64,000 bases of DNA from positions 13,363,840 through 13,427,839 of the forward strand of contig OY855915.1 of assembly GCA_963693305.1 (NCBI GenBank). Reading direction: 5' to 3'. Of this stretch, positions 47,458 through 57,718 are shown piece by piece; within the stretch, counting starts at the first letter, position 1; each line of letters starts with the position of its first letter. Below the pieces are notes generated by a model. That model searched no databases and had not been told where the DNA came from. It saw only the letters and a program-made list of their open reading frames with translations. A program made the translations under genes and the position numbers. The DNA is from Meandrina meandrites. Taxonomy: Eukaryota; Cnidaria; Anthozoa; Scleractinia; Meandrinidae.

Positions 47458-47897
47458 AAGAAAATTAGATGTGATGAAAATCACTCATATTTCTTTGGGG
47501 TCATCTTTTTAGGTTTCATTTCTAGGTTTGTGTTTGTAGTTAGTTTTCTTTTCGGGAAGGAAAACTCCCTTTCCTGTAATTTTGTTGAATCAGCGCTATC
47601 CAGTTCCCAATATGGTTTATCATAAGCCACCACCTCATTTTTCACTCGCTCTTTTTCGCGCTGCCCCTCAACAAGCCAAACGCCTTCAACAGGGTAGTTT
47701 ACCTTTGAGATTATTTGAAGAAAATGAATAATTTAAATTATGGTTTTTGATTATTGATTTTTAAGTTTGATTTTTTTATTTTGATTTTTTTTATTTTATC
47801 GTGAATAGATGATATTTTTAGCTCTTTGTTAGTTTGCATGTTCCTTTGTTCACTGAGTTAACATGCCTAATTAGTTATTCACATTTTTTGTTTGCAG

Positions 47898-47987
47898 CAC
47901 AAGAACGCGTACGTGGTAGAATGGCGGCGTTCGTGGGTTGCGGAGGAACAACTTGATTCCAATATTGTCAGTGGATGGAAAAATTAA
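47898..47987 (+). CDS. Candidate last exon, chromodomain-like end
   Basis: After the acceptor ttttttgtttgcag one phase reads HKNAYVVEWRRSWVAEEQL and ends with a TAA at 47985. 'YVVEWRRSWVAEEQL' has the look of a chromodomain beta-strand and aromatic cage segment (YlVeWk..W.peenL). The phase does not match that left by the exon at 47304 (one base), so either another exon intervenes or the model is off. A polyadenylation word (aataaaa) lies at 48483. Confidence 0.35.
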   Translation, partial: HKNAYVVEWRRSWVAEEQLDSNIVSGWKN

Positions 47988-48629
47988 AATACGAAATAGC
48001 CAGAGACATTGAATCAGGTTTTGCGAAAAAGGCAGCGAGTGTATTTTAGTATTTCTTGCGTCAAAGGGCCTTTTGCTATAACTTTTGCAATCATCTTAAA
48101 GCTGATCATAAGTGCCGCTAATTTTAACAAAACATGTATCCTTGATCAGTGACTGTGGATCACGTGATACTTATCGTTTGACTCATACACGCACAAATAG
48201 CGCTAACATTGCAACACTATTACGAGTTCGCGTACGACCCGCCTGATACGAAAGATGTCGTCGTTCATAACATCAATAGTTTCCCTTGTAGTTATAAAGC
48301 AACAAAAAACAACAACAACGATAATATTAACAGCAGCACATCTTATTTTTCGGGACCTATTGCTTCCGTAATGTCAAAATAAGATTTCCCAAGACAGTTA
48401 AAAATAATAGTTCTAAATTGGTCATATGATGTCATATTTTAGAGTTTGATAGAGCCGAGTAAAAAACTCATGCCCCTCCTACAATAAAATATGTTGTTTT
48501 GTAAAGATGATTAACAGTCATTACTTTATTAACGTAGTATGTGGAGCCCCACGTCTTACGGGCTGTGCAGCTTGTTCTGTAAATCTTCCACTGAACTACG
48601 ATAAACTGTTACTTTGGTCGACGTTTGAT
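47988..48629. other. No gene recognised
   Basis: Likely 3' flank of the preceding gene model. Short frames only. Confidence 0.5.
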
Positions 48630-48760
48630 AATTGTAAACACGTAGTCCAGTGCAGTGCTTTGGCCATGGGTTCGATTCCCGTCGGGGACTCCGAATTTTT
48701 CTTTGTCCCATGCTGGTGTCATTGTTGAAAAAGATCATCTTCATTATTTATCACCGAGCT
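48630..48760 (+). mobile_element. tRNA-derived SINE, partial
   Basis: B-box region 'ccatgggttcgattcccgtc' (48664-48683), then body words 'gaatttttctttgtcccatg' and 'cattgttgaaaaagatcatc', identical in order to the copy at 48871-49001. The 5' half of the head is replaced by other sequence. Confidence 0.75.
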
Positions 48761-48870
48761 TAAAATCTACCCTCTTTATTATTTACTACACAATTGATGA
48801 TTTCGACATCCTAGCAGTATGCAGGACGCGTGTCACATATCAACCTAGTAAATGGCCAAGCTCACCACGA

Positions 48871-49001
48871 GTCTCTCGTAGCTCAGTTGGTTAGAGCTCC
48901 CAACCGGTATCTGGGAGGCCATGGGTTCGATTCCCGTTGGGGATTCAGAATTTTTTCCTTGTCCCATGTTCGTGTCATTGTTGAAAAAGATCATCTTCAT
49001 T
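48871..49001 (+). mobile_element. tRNA-derived SINE with full head
   Basis: The head (48873-48945) has an A-box 'tagctcagttggttagagc' and a B-box 'gggttcgattccc', a D-stem gctc/gagc and an anticodon stem tccca/tggga. The anticodon loop is 9 nt and not 7, and the acceptor does not close. This is a SINE head and not a tRNA gene. The body ends with 'gatcatcttcatta'. Confidence 0.8.
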
Positions 49002-49020
49002 AGTCGGTAAAAATGTCGGA

Positions 49021-50645
49021 GGAAAGCCGACAAAAAAGATGGAAAATAGTCGCGGAAAAATTCAAGGAAAATGTCCAGGTAAAAATTTGATAAAAAAATT
49101 CCGGAAGAAAGTTGGGAAAAAAAATTGGAGATTAAAGGGGAGAAAGAAAAACAGGAGAAAAGGCGAGAAATCTTTTTTCCTAAATTTTTTCCGACTCTTT
49201 TCCTTCTGTTTTTCTCGATTATTTTCGATTATTTTTCGAGTTTTTCTCAAAGGTTTTCCCGATTTTTTCTCGAAGTTTTTGCGAATTCCCTCTCGACCGT
49301 TTCCCGTCAGTTTCTCGACTATTTTCCGTTCGATTTTTCTGACGTTTTCCCAATTTTTTCTCGACTTTTCCACCAACCTCTCCCCGCCTTTTTTTCCCAC
49401 TCTTTGCTGCAATTTACTTTTTTCCCGTTCCTTGGCTAAATTTTTTGCGCCTTTTTCTCTTCTCAAATTAGAGAAAAAATTGGAAAAAATCAGGGGAAAA
49501 AAGACGAGAAAAACTCGAGAAAAAAACTTTTTTTGAGTTTCTTATTATTTTTTCGAATTGCCGCTCGACTGTTTTCGGACAGTTTAATGAATATTTTCCA
49601 ACGTTTTTATCAATTTTTCGGACGTTTTCCCAATTTTTCTCATCTTTTTCACCAAATTCTCCGTGCCTTTTTTTCTCAATTTTTTTTTCTTTCTTCTTAC
49701 TTTCCTATTTTCTCCAGTTTTTTCCCGACTTTTTTGAGAATTTTTCCTGTCGTTGCTGCCAACTACTTTCCCGACTACTGTTCGAAATTTTTTCCTTTTT
49801 TTGTTTGATTTGTTTCCGACTTACTAATCGACTACTTTCCGAAAAAATATTGCAGAAAAATGGGGAAAAACACTTCGGAAGAAAAGTCGGAAAAATGTCG
49901 AAAGAGGTAACAAAGTTCACGCAAAAAATTGGGGAGAGTGTAAAAAATTTTTCTCTTCTTTCTTTCATAATTTTTATCCGACTCTTTTCTGGAATTTACT
50001 TTTTCCCCGATTTTTGCTTAATTGTGTTTTAGAATTTTTTTACAGAAAAAAATAGGAAAGAGTTTCACGGAAAAGAGTAGCGAACAAAATTGGAGATAAA
50101 AGTGGAGAGAAAAACAAGAGAAAAGGCCACAAATAGTCTAGAAAGAAAGAACCGAGTTTTTTCCCTCTGCCTTTTTTTCTCGAATTTTTGTTTTGATTAT
50201 TTTCTCGATTTTCAGGGTAATTTATTCTAAGCTTCATTTATCGTTTTTATTCCACGTTTCTTCCAAACTTTTCTCGTCGACTTTTTCTACACTATAAAAT
50301 AAACTGGAAAATAAATGGAGAAAATAAGCGGGAAAAGTCGGGAAAAACTAAAAAAAGCCTCCAGAAAAAAAAGGAAAAAAATTTCATGCAAAACCGGGGA
50401 AAAAGAAAAGAATGTCGTGTTTAAATTTTAATAAAAATGAGTGGAAAAAAAATTTCAAAAAAAATGCTGGAGAAAAAAAGGGAGAAAGAGTTGAGAAGAA
50501 AACTATTTTCTCACCTTTTTTCCAACTTTTTCCGAAGTTTTTCGCGACATTTTTCTGAATTATTTTCGATTATTTTTCGAGTTTTTCTCTATTTTGTTCG
50601 AATCCCCTCTCTACTGTTTTCGAAAAGTTTAACGAATATTTTCTG
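49021..50645. repeat. 1.6-kb alternating purine/pyrimidine repeat domain
   Basis: Blocks of strand-asymmetric sequence alternate: purine-rich (gggaaaaa, agaaaa) at about 49021-49170, 49470-49530, 49845-49945, 50040-50145 and 50300-50500; pyrimidine-rich (tttttctcgatt, ttttcccgac) in between. Modules recur, for example aaattggagatTAAAggGGAGAaAgAAAaACaaGAGAAAAGGc at 49123 and 50090, and ttttcgattatttttcgagt at 49215 and 50561. The modules can pair with each other as hairpins. Open frames on both strands here (up to 165 codons, Phe/Ser- or Lys/Arg-rich) are by-products. Confidence 0.8.
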
Positions 50646-50650
50646 AAAAA

Positions 50651-51926
50651 AAACGAAAGGCAAACGAAGTTAATCGTAGGCAAACGAAGTTAAACGTAGG
50701 TAAACGAAGGTCGGCGTAGGCAAACGAAGTTAAACGTAGGGAAACGAAAGTTAACGTGGCCAAACGAAGGTAAACGTAGGCAAACGAAGGTAAACGTAGG
50801 CAAACGAAGGTTAACGTGGCCAAACGAAGGTAAACGTAGGCAAACGAAGGTAAACGTAGGGAAACGAAGGTTAACGTGGCCAAACGAAGGTAAACGTAGG
50901 CAAACGAAGGTAAACGTAGGCAAACGAAGGTTAACGTGGCCAAACGAAGGTAAACGTAGGCAAACGAAGGTAAACGTAGGGAAACGAAGGTTAACGTGGC
51001 CAAACGAAGGTAAACGTAGGCAAACGAAGGTAAACGTAGGCGGACGAAGTTCAACGTAGGGAAACGAAGGTACACGTAGCCAAACGAAGGTAAAGGTAGG
51101 CAAACGACGTTAAACGTAGGGAAACGAAGGAAAACGTAAGCAAACGAAGTTAAACGTAGGCAAACGAAGTTAAACCGAGGCAAACGAAGTGAAACGTGGG
51201 GAAACGAAGTTAAACGTAGGCAAACAACGGTAAACGAAGGCAAACCGAGGTAGACGTAGGGAAAGGAAGGTAAGCGCAAGCAAACGAAGATAAACGTAGG
51301 CAAACGAAAGTAAACGTAGGCAAACGAACGTAAACGTAGCGAAACGACGTTACACGTAGGCAAACGAAGGTAAAGTTAGGCAAAGTAAGGTAAACGCAGG
51401 CAAACGAAGTTAAACATAGGGAAACGAAGGTAAACGTACACAAACGAAGGTGAACGTAGGCAAACGAAGTTAAAAGTAGGCAAACGAAGGTAAACGTAGG
51501 CAAACGAAGGTAAACGTAGGCAAACGAAGGTAAACGTAGGCAAGCGAAGGTAAACGTGGGCAAACGAAGTGAAACGTAGGGAAACGAAGTTAAACGTAGG
51601 TAAACGAATGTAAACGTAGGCAAAGGAAGGTAAACGTAAAAAAATGAAGGAAAACGTAGATAAACGAAGTCAAACGTAGGCAAACGAAGGTAAGCGTAGG
51701 CAAAGGAAGTTCAACGGAGACAAACGAAGTTAAACGTAGGCAAACGAAGTGAAACGTAGGGAAATGAAGTGAAACATTGGTAAATGAAGGTAAACGTCGG
51801 CAAACGAAGGTAAACGTAAGTAAATGAAAGTAAACATAGGCAAAGGAAGGTAAACGTTGGCAAATGAAGGCAAACGTAGGCAGATGAAAGTAAACGTAGA
51901 CAAACGAAGTTAAACGTAGGCAAAAT
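50651..51926. repeat. 1.28-kb minisatellite, 20-bp unit with 60/120-bp higher order
   Basis: About 64 units of caaacgaaggtaaacgtagg, itself two related 10-mers. Between 50761 and 51000 three units form a 60-bp block ending 'ttaacgtggc', and alternate blocks differ by one base (caaacg/gaaacg), giving a 120-bp period. Toward 51926 the units diverge. On the minus strand the unit has no stop in any phase and cycles through all three, giving open frames of 244, 157 and 188 codons. On the plus strand one phase has TAA. The array therefore gives no evidence of coding. Confidence 0.97.
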
Positions 51927-51935
51927 AGAAAATAG

Positions 51936-52549
51936 CTGAAAATTGTGAATCGGATTGCATGGTTTTGACTCTGTGCAATATGCTTTCCTGGTTTCCTTGC
52001 GAGATTCCAACGTGCAGTGTTGTATTGAGATCTTTGAGCCCTGCGATAAACGCTTATGGGTGTAACCTGTCTTCGGCTAAGCATCACCATTGCATTATCC
52101 AGTATCCTAATTATATTGTTGAATGTGCACCCTTTCTCGAAAAATTTTTGGCCCAATATTATTATGTCAAAACCAAAAGTGCTAAAACCCCACTTTTCTC
52201 TTGTGCCATTTTAAAACGCGCAACTAAGAAAAATGAAAAACTGCGTTCTGAAAAGGTCGCACTGAAAAGATAAACTACTGCAAATTTCGTGACTTCTCAA
52301 AGCAACAGCTGTAAAGGGTTAAAACACACTCTGAGACCAGCAGTTTCAAGATTCTGAAAACACTCACCCGAAAATTGAATTATTCTTTAAAAACATGCCC
52401 TCGCTCAAAGAATAAGCAAATGCCTTTTTATTCTAAGCCCCCCTCCCCCTTTCAAAGTTGTTGCTTAAAGGTTTGAATAGAATCCTGAAATTCGGACAAC
52501 ATTGATCACGGGGAGAAGGGGCGACAGAAGATGACTAAATATGAAAATG
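51936..52549 (+). repeat. 0.6-kb direct repeat, copy 1
   Basis: Collinear with 54468-55079 at roughly 80-85%: tgtgaatcggattgca, tgctttcctggtttc, gatctttgagccc..cgataaacgcttatgg, ggcccaatattattatgtca, taaaacgcgcaac, gaataagcaaatgccttttt, ggggcgacagaagatgac. It abuts the minisatellite directly. Confidence 0.9.
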
Positions 52550-53116
52550 TCTTGAATGAAATTCTTTATCGCAAGATCGATGTCTAAAGCCTCTTTGAAA
52601 TTGGTTGTAGAAATGAACTGTCTAACTGAACAGACGTCATGCTACAGCATCAAAGTACACTTCGAATGCACAGTAAATAGGCTAATTTCAGATTGCTTCA
52701 ATAATTAATTTCAATCTCAAAATTGATCTTAAAATCACATTCTTGAAATTTCAATTATTGGATAAATAAGCCAAGTACACGGCCCAACCTTTGAAATCGG
52801 AGATAGATCAATCAACATGTGTACAAGTGCTAAACTATAACAATAGACTGGTGATTAACTGAGTGCGCACTCGATGTCACTCAACATCCGGCGAAAGTCA
52901 GTTATAGCCAAGGGATTTCGAGGTGGCTAAATGGTATCGCTGCAGCGCGGCTGATATAAATTAAAGGAGAAGTTCACTCCAGAATGGCCATTTATTTTCT
53001 TTACGCCAATAAAACGTTTATACAAAAATATGTTATTCACCAAAATTTCAGCATCCAACGAGCGCTAAATCCCTACGAAATCTTTCTCTAAAGTAGCCCA
53101 AAATTCGACAACTGAA
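52550..53116. other. No gene recognised
   Basis: Non-coding sequence inside the 0.6-kb direct repeats, leading into the promoter-like motifs below. Confidence 0.5.
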
Positions 53117-53155
53117 CGCCGCCATCTTGGAGCTAGTAATGTATGCGTGACGTCA
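53117..53155 (+). promoter_or_regulatory. YY1 site and CRE upstream of a THAP-like start
   Basis: gccgccatcttgg (53117-53129, the YY1 consensus in reverse) and a perfect palindromic CRE tgacgtca (53148-53155) lie about 85 bp before the ATG at 53237. Both motifs are typical of compact animal promoters. Confidence 0.45.
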
Positions 53156-53236
53156 AAGAGTTCAGCCTGAAGTTTAGCGGGAAAATTTAAGTACTCGAAA
53201 CTCCTTGTTTCTTTGTAGTGGCTTTTGTTTGTCAAA

Positions 53237-53398
53237 ATGCCTGTTTGTGCAGCTCCATGTTTCTCAAACAGATCTCCAAGAGATACAAAAAAACCTTTCA
53301 CCTTTTCTTTCCTTTCAGACAGGCATTTTTTACTACACACCTTTTTAAAAAGAATATATCTTATAAGAATTTCGAGGCTGAAATTTGCGAAATTTTAA
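53237..53398 (+). CDS. Possible THAP-domain N-terminus (first exon or relic)
   Basis: From the ATG: MPVCAAPCFSNRSPRDTKKP then FTFSF. THAP zinc fingers start MPxxC...C.N.. with a two- to four-residue gap between the first two cysteines. Here Cys4 and Cys8 are three apart and are followed by SNR, as in the family. The domain's later C-x2-H pair, at about residue 50-60, is not seen, because the frame drifts into AT-rich sequence and stops after 53 residues. Real coding would therefore need a splice within the first 25 residues. THAP genes and THAP-bearing transposases are both common in cnidarians, so host gene or mobile element cannot be told apart. Confidence 0.4.
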   Translation: MPVCAAPCFSNRSPRDTKKPFTFSFLSDRHFLLHTFLKRIYLIRISRLKFAKF

Positions 53399-53732
53399 GA
53401 ATATTTTCAGAATAAACCAGAGATATTTTGTGCAATAATACAATTTTGTGTGTTGAAAGTCTGTAAATACAATACAATTATATGTTTATTCCTTTCCCTA
53501 AACGGCAAAACTAGCCAGTGAAACGATTAAAACCTACACTAGCCAAATGTTCGATACTAATTACAGTTCGATGAACGGTACATGTAATACAGCTGTATGG
53601 TTTTCAGATGGTATACAGATCTAGGCACTGAACAAGCTATAAGCTATAATCTAAGAATATCCACAAAAATATTTTCAGCCTAAAATCGGCAGGAAAATAA
53701 GACTATTGAGCCTGGTTCGGAAAAACAACATT
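53399..53732. other. No gene recognised
   Basis: AT-rich, nothing supported. Confidence 0.5.
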
Positions 53733-53795
53733 CTTATAAAAGAAAAGAGTGTACTTATAAAAGAAAAGAGTGTACTTATAAAAGAAAAGAGAATG
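53733..53795. repeat. 21-bp tandem repeat, 3 units
   Basis: cttataaaagaaaagagtgt followed by a, twice exactly, and a third unit that diverges at its last bases. Confidence 0.93.
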
Positions 53796-53960
53796 CTGCC
53801 TACAGCCTCTTTCTTCACGCACCGTCGTTATTCAAAATAATTTCCTCTAGTTTTCGGGTTACTCTACACGATTGATGTCTGGTGTTAATTTTTTCCATAG
53901 CTAGCCAAAGCTAACAATAGTCTTCAGCATGTTATTCAGCATTAACATAGATAACTTATA

Positions 53961-54107
53961 AGCTGACAACGGCAAATAGAGAAAAACTACCACGGTTTAT
54001 AGCAGTTTACAACACTCTCTGTCAAAGCTGACTACGGAAAATAGAGAGAAACTTCCACGGTTTACATGTACATGACGGTTTACATCGGCTTACAACACTT
54101 TCTGTAA
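53961..54107. repeat. ~65-80-bp tandem duplication
   Basis: agctgacaacggcaaataga ... ccacggttta ... ttacaacactctctgt (53961-54024) is repeated as agctgactacggaaaataga ... acaacactttctgt (54026-54107), with an extra 'catgtacatgacggttta' in the second. Confidence 0.85.
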
Positions 54108-54467
54108 AAGATTATCATAATCTATTTTGTTTAAAGATGTAAACCGTGTTTTAAACCGTGTAGATTGTCGAATCTCAGGTTTCCAACACGCCAGGAGTTT
54201 GGTAGTAAAGAATGTTAACATCTAAGTTGCTTTCTGATAAAATCTATAGATTAGGCTCCAATAATGCATCGGTATTTAACTCTTAAATGCAAAGAAACAA
54301 GTTAGTTTTGAAGTATTCTGCAAAGGAACACTGACGAAAAGAGAAAAACTCTGGTCGAATAGGTAGTGAAAAAGACGTAGTCACTATAGCCTCTTTACGA
54401 TTTTTAACATTTCGTGAAACGCTGCGCTAAGTGTGCAAGGACACAGGTGCTGTGCTTGTATATATGG

Positions 54468-55079
54468 CTGGAAAATGTGTATCGGATTGCAAGGTATGGA
54501 CTCTCCGAATTGTGCTTTCCTGGTTTCTATGCCACCGATTCTAACTTCCAGTGCTGTATTGAGATCTTTGATCCCACCGATAAACGCTTATGGGTGTAAC
54601 CTGTTTTCGGCTAAGCAGCACCACAAGGAGATCAGAAGATATAACGCTCTGTTCATTGAATTATCAAGGATCTTACTTATATAATTTTGAACGCCCGCCC
54701 TTTCTCGAACAATTTAAGGCCCAATATTATTATGTCAAAACCAATAGTGCAAAAGACTCACTTTTCTATTGTGCCGTTTTAAAACGGGCAAACTAACAAA
54801 AATGAAATACTGCCCTTTGAAAAGGTCGCATTGAAAAGATTAATCACTTCAAGTTTCGTTCTTGTCATAAAGTCAAAGCAACCGCTCTAAAGGGTTAAAA
54901 CACACTCTTTGTTTAAAAACATTCCTTCGCTCGAAGAATAAGCAAATGCCTTTTTATTCTAAACCCCCTCCCCATTTCAAAGTTGTGGCTTAAAGGTTTG
55001 AATATAGTCCTAAAATTCGGACAACATTGATCAGCGGCCAGGAAGGGGCGACAGAAGATGACAATTCAAATGTGAAAAT
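54468..55079 (+). repeat. 0.6-kb direct repeat, copy 2
   Basis: Partner of 51936-52549. The pair bracket a 1.9-kb segment (52550-54467) that holds the THAP-like start. Confidence 0.9.
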
Positions 55080-55604
55080 ATACATACTTACTAAACCTGC
55101 TCGTTGACGCTTGTGGCCGAAATCACCAGTCACTTTCAAAACTTACTACTTTCACCACGTTATCTGCAGGGAAGTCAAAATCAAATGAAAATTGGTCAAA
55201 ATCTGTGATCGATCGATCGATAAGTGTACTAGTGCTAAAATATAACTTTTAGCGTTTTGGAAGACAAACCAGTTCAAATGTTCTAGCGCAGTCTCTTTTA
55301 CACGCTGGGATGATCAAATCGGATAAATTTGGGCTGAAAAAGTTTTTACTAAAATAGTTCTGGCTCCTAGGAAAACGAACCGCCATTCTCTTTTTCTTTT
55401 GAAAATTATCGTCGAATTTTATAAAAGTTGGAATCTAATAGTCGTTTGCAGAAATTTTGGGCAAGAAACCAGCGCTCCCAAACGATGCACGTGTTTGAAC
55501 GTGCTTAACTGTGGCAAGTTTATGTTTTACTTTACCTTCGGTATTCGGTATTCGTCGGTATCCATTCACACAACTGGATGGAGAGAGGCACCGTGATAGA
55601 AAAG
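55080..55604. other. No gene recognised
   Basis: Short frames only. gatcgatcgatcga at 55209-55222 is a brief tetramer run. Confidence 0.5.
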
Positions 55605-55695
55605 CTTAACAAAAAAGGCAGTGACCCACCCAGGGCTCGAACCCGGACCGCTCGATCCGGAGTCCAGCGCACTAACCATTTTGGGCAACCAAGAA
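55605..55695 (-). mobile_element. tRNA-derived SINE head, minus strand
   Basis: On the minus strand: 'aaaatggttagtgcgctgga' (A-box region) and 'ccgggttcgagccctg' (B-box), with 'gggtgggtcactgcc' after it. The cloverleaf is imperfect at the 5' side (ttggttgccc). Best read as a SINE; a decayed tRNA gene is the alternative. Confidence 0.6.
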
Positions 55696-56310
55696 AAATC
55701 GCTCTGAAATTCTTCTTTAAAACTCATTTGATTCTGCAGGATTTTGGAGGACAATAAACCCAGGCGATCCCTACCATCCTAGGACAGTCTATTTATGTCC
55801 CTACAACATCAAATCGCCTGAAATCTTGCTCACAAAGTTTTGGCGCACGCAAGTTGAATCAAGACAAGCCGCCATTATAACTACACGAATCAAACCCAGA
55901 AGACAAATCTCACTCCTCGTTAATGCGACCATATTTAATAAAAAAGATTAATCATTTACAGTTTTTTTACTCGATGTACGTCTTTTGCTATTGATGTCCG
56001 TAAAAACTCGAATAACCCGCGAAATAAGTGGATGAGATACTTAAAACACTGAAAATATAAAATCACTAGAATTGAAATCAAATTTATGTTGAGTTAACCA
56101 CAGACTTGCTTGAAGAGAAATGTTTTCAATATTATTATAAAAAGGTTTACAGAATCGCAGTTTCATTTGTCATCTGGTAGAAATTTTTTTAAAGAGGGGC
56201 AGTTACTTCAAATTATCCTACACCATAGATTTTAAGATTGAATGTTGTTTCTTGCTGGAAGATCGAAGTACTCGGGAAGAACGGTAATTAGAGAAACGAT
56301 TCGCAATGTG
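55696..56310. other. No gene recognised
   Basis: AT-rich, nothing supported. Confidence 0.5.
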
Positions 56311-56311
56311 A

Positions 56312-56398
<87 letters not shown>

Positions 56399-56401
56399 AT
56401 A
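56311..56401. repeat. (AAAT)n microsatellite, ~22 units
   Basis: A pure tetranucleotide tract of about 91 bp. It gives a repetitive Leu-Phe-Ile-Tyr frame on the minus strand. Confidence 0.97.
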
Positions 56402-57718
56402 GGTACTTAGTGTTATTCATAAGTTCTTAATATCGAGAGCTGACTTTAACGCAATAAACACAATTCACAGAATAGGTTGTTATGGAGGAAACAAAAATAA
56501 ATCAAACTTAAAAAAAATACAATCTTTCACTGCTTACATGTAGATACCGACTAGATTTTGCACCATACACGTACAAGCTGCAGTGCAAGCGAGCTATCGC
56601 CAAATTCGCGCATGCCTCGGGATTACAAAGGGGTGTTTTCGCAATAAGGGGAATATTGGGGGACGGGGAAACGTGCAATGGGGAATTGGGGTGACTTACA
56701 AATTTGTTTGGAGGGTCAAATTGGGATTGAACGATAAGGGGAAATTTAAGGAGTATCGGTGGTTCTCATCAGCCTGAAAAAAATCGGGACTCCACAAATT
56801 TCAGAATCCTTTATCGCCTAAACAAAGCATTTAGTCGATGCCAAAAATTTCTTTGAGGCTTATGCTCTTTATGTCTAGAGTAAATAAAAAGATTAGATTT
56901 TAGATTTTAGAGACAGTGTTTCATTGGGATATCCAAGCACCGAGAAGGGAGTCAAAACACGACCCACAGCGAAATTCGAGGTGTTTGGAGAGCCGATGAA
57001 GCACTGTCTCGAGTGTTTGATATATCTTCTCAATTAAAACAAAAATCTAATAAGTAAACGGAGAAATAAAATCCTTCACGGTTATGATTTTCTATGTTTT
57101 AACTTGATGAATTATTAATGAGTTTGAGAAGACTTCGGATGAAAACCACCAAGGGAGGGGAGGCTTAGGAATTAGGATTTTAGGATCGAAGGATGACGCT
57201 AAAAGTTGTTTCACACCAAAACTCTTCTCCGTTCCTCTGAGACTGATCCAAAGATCTAAACGACTTGGGGATTGTCATAAATTAAGTGTTTACACGCCAG
57301 CACTGCAGTAAGATAAATTATCTTAAAATATCGCAGTAACAAAAAATGTAAACTGGAAAAAGTAAAAAAAATTCTTACGTACCTCTATAACAACCTTTTC
57401 TAAACAAAAATAGTAATACCGGCAGAAATGAAATGGTTATTAAAATACGTAAATCGAACTGTTGATATTGTTAAGTTTGTTTTTGTTTGTTAGAACTTAA
57501 GATTGCATAAAAATAAATGAAATATTTAACAAAGGCATCAAAATCTCTAACCATGTAAAAAGTATTTCCACAAAAATATAATAAATTTAGTAAGATTATT
57601 ATAGATATCAATAAAGTTATTCAGTGCCTTCGAGACTCTCTCTCGATCTCCTTCATTAGCTCAACTTCGTCAGATTCGTAAAAAATTCCAGAAATGGTTC
57701 TATGGCTGTTTAAGCCAG
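56402..57718. other. No gene; one G-rich tract
   Basis: Non-coding as far as I can see, apart from the G-rich tract at 56648-56691. 56893-56915 has a short ttagattttagattttaga repeat. Confidence 0.5.
56648..56691 (+). other. Possible G-quadruplex motif
   Basis: Five runs of at least four G (gggg, ggggg, gggg, gggg, gggg) are separated by loops of 6, 2, 11 and 4 bases. Any four consecutive runs could form a four-layer quadruplex. This is unusual in a window with such low GC. No gene start is nearby to give it a role. Confidence 0.5.

Noticed and set aside
48873..48945. tRNA gene with good A and B boxes
   Set aside because: The anticodon loop has nine bases, the acceptor stem does not close, and the 3' body recurs in a second copy 240 bp away, as in a SINE.
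49039..49536. 165-codon frame (Lys/Arg then Phe-rich) and its minus-strand partner
   Set aside because: Both follow the purine/pyrimidine composition of the satellite-like domain; frames exist on both strands at once.
50629..52156. Minus-strand frames of 244, 157 and 188 codons with FVCLRLPSFAYVYLRL-type repeats
   Set aside because: The 20-bp unit is stop-free in every minus-strand phase, so long frames are expected without selection.
55620..55690. tRNA gene on the minus strand
   Set aside because: The 5' acceptor side does not pair and the sequence continues into a SINE-like body; kept as a tRNA-derived repeat.
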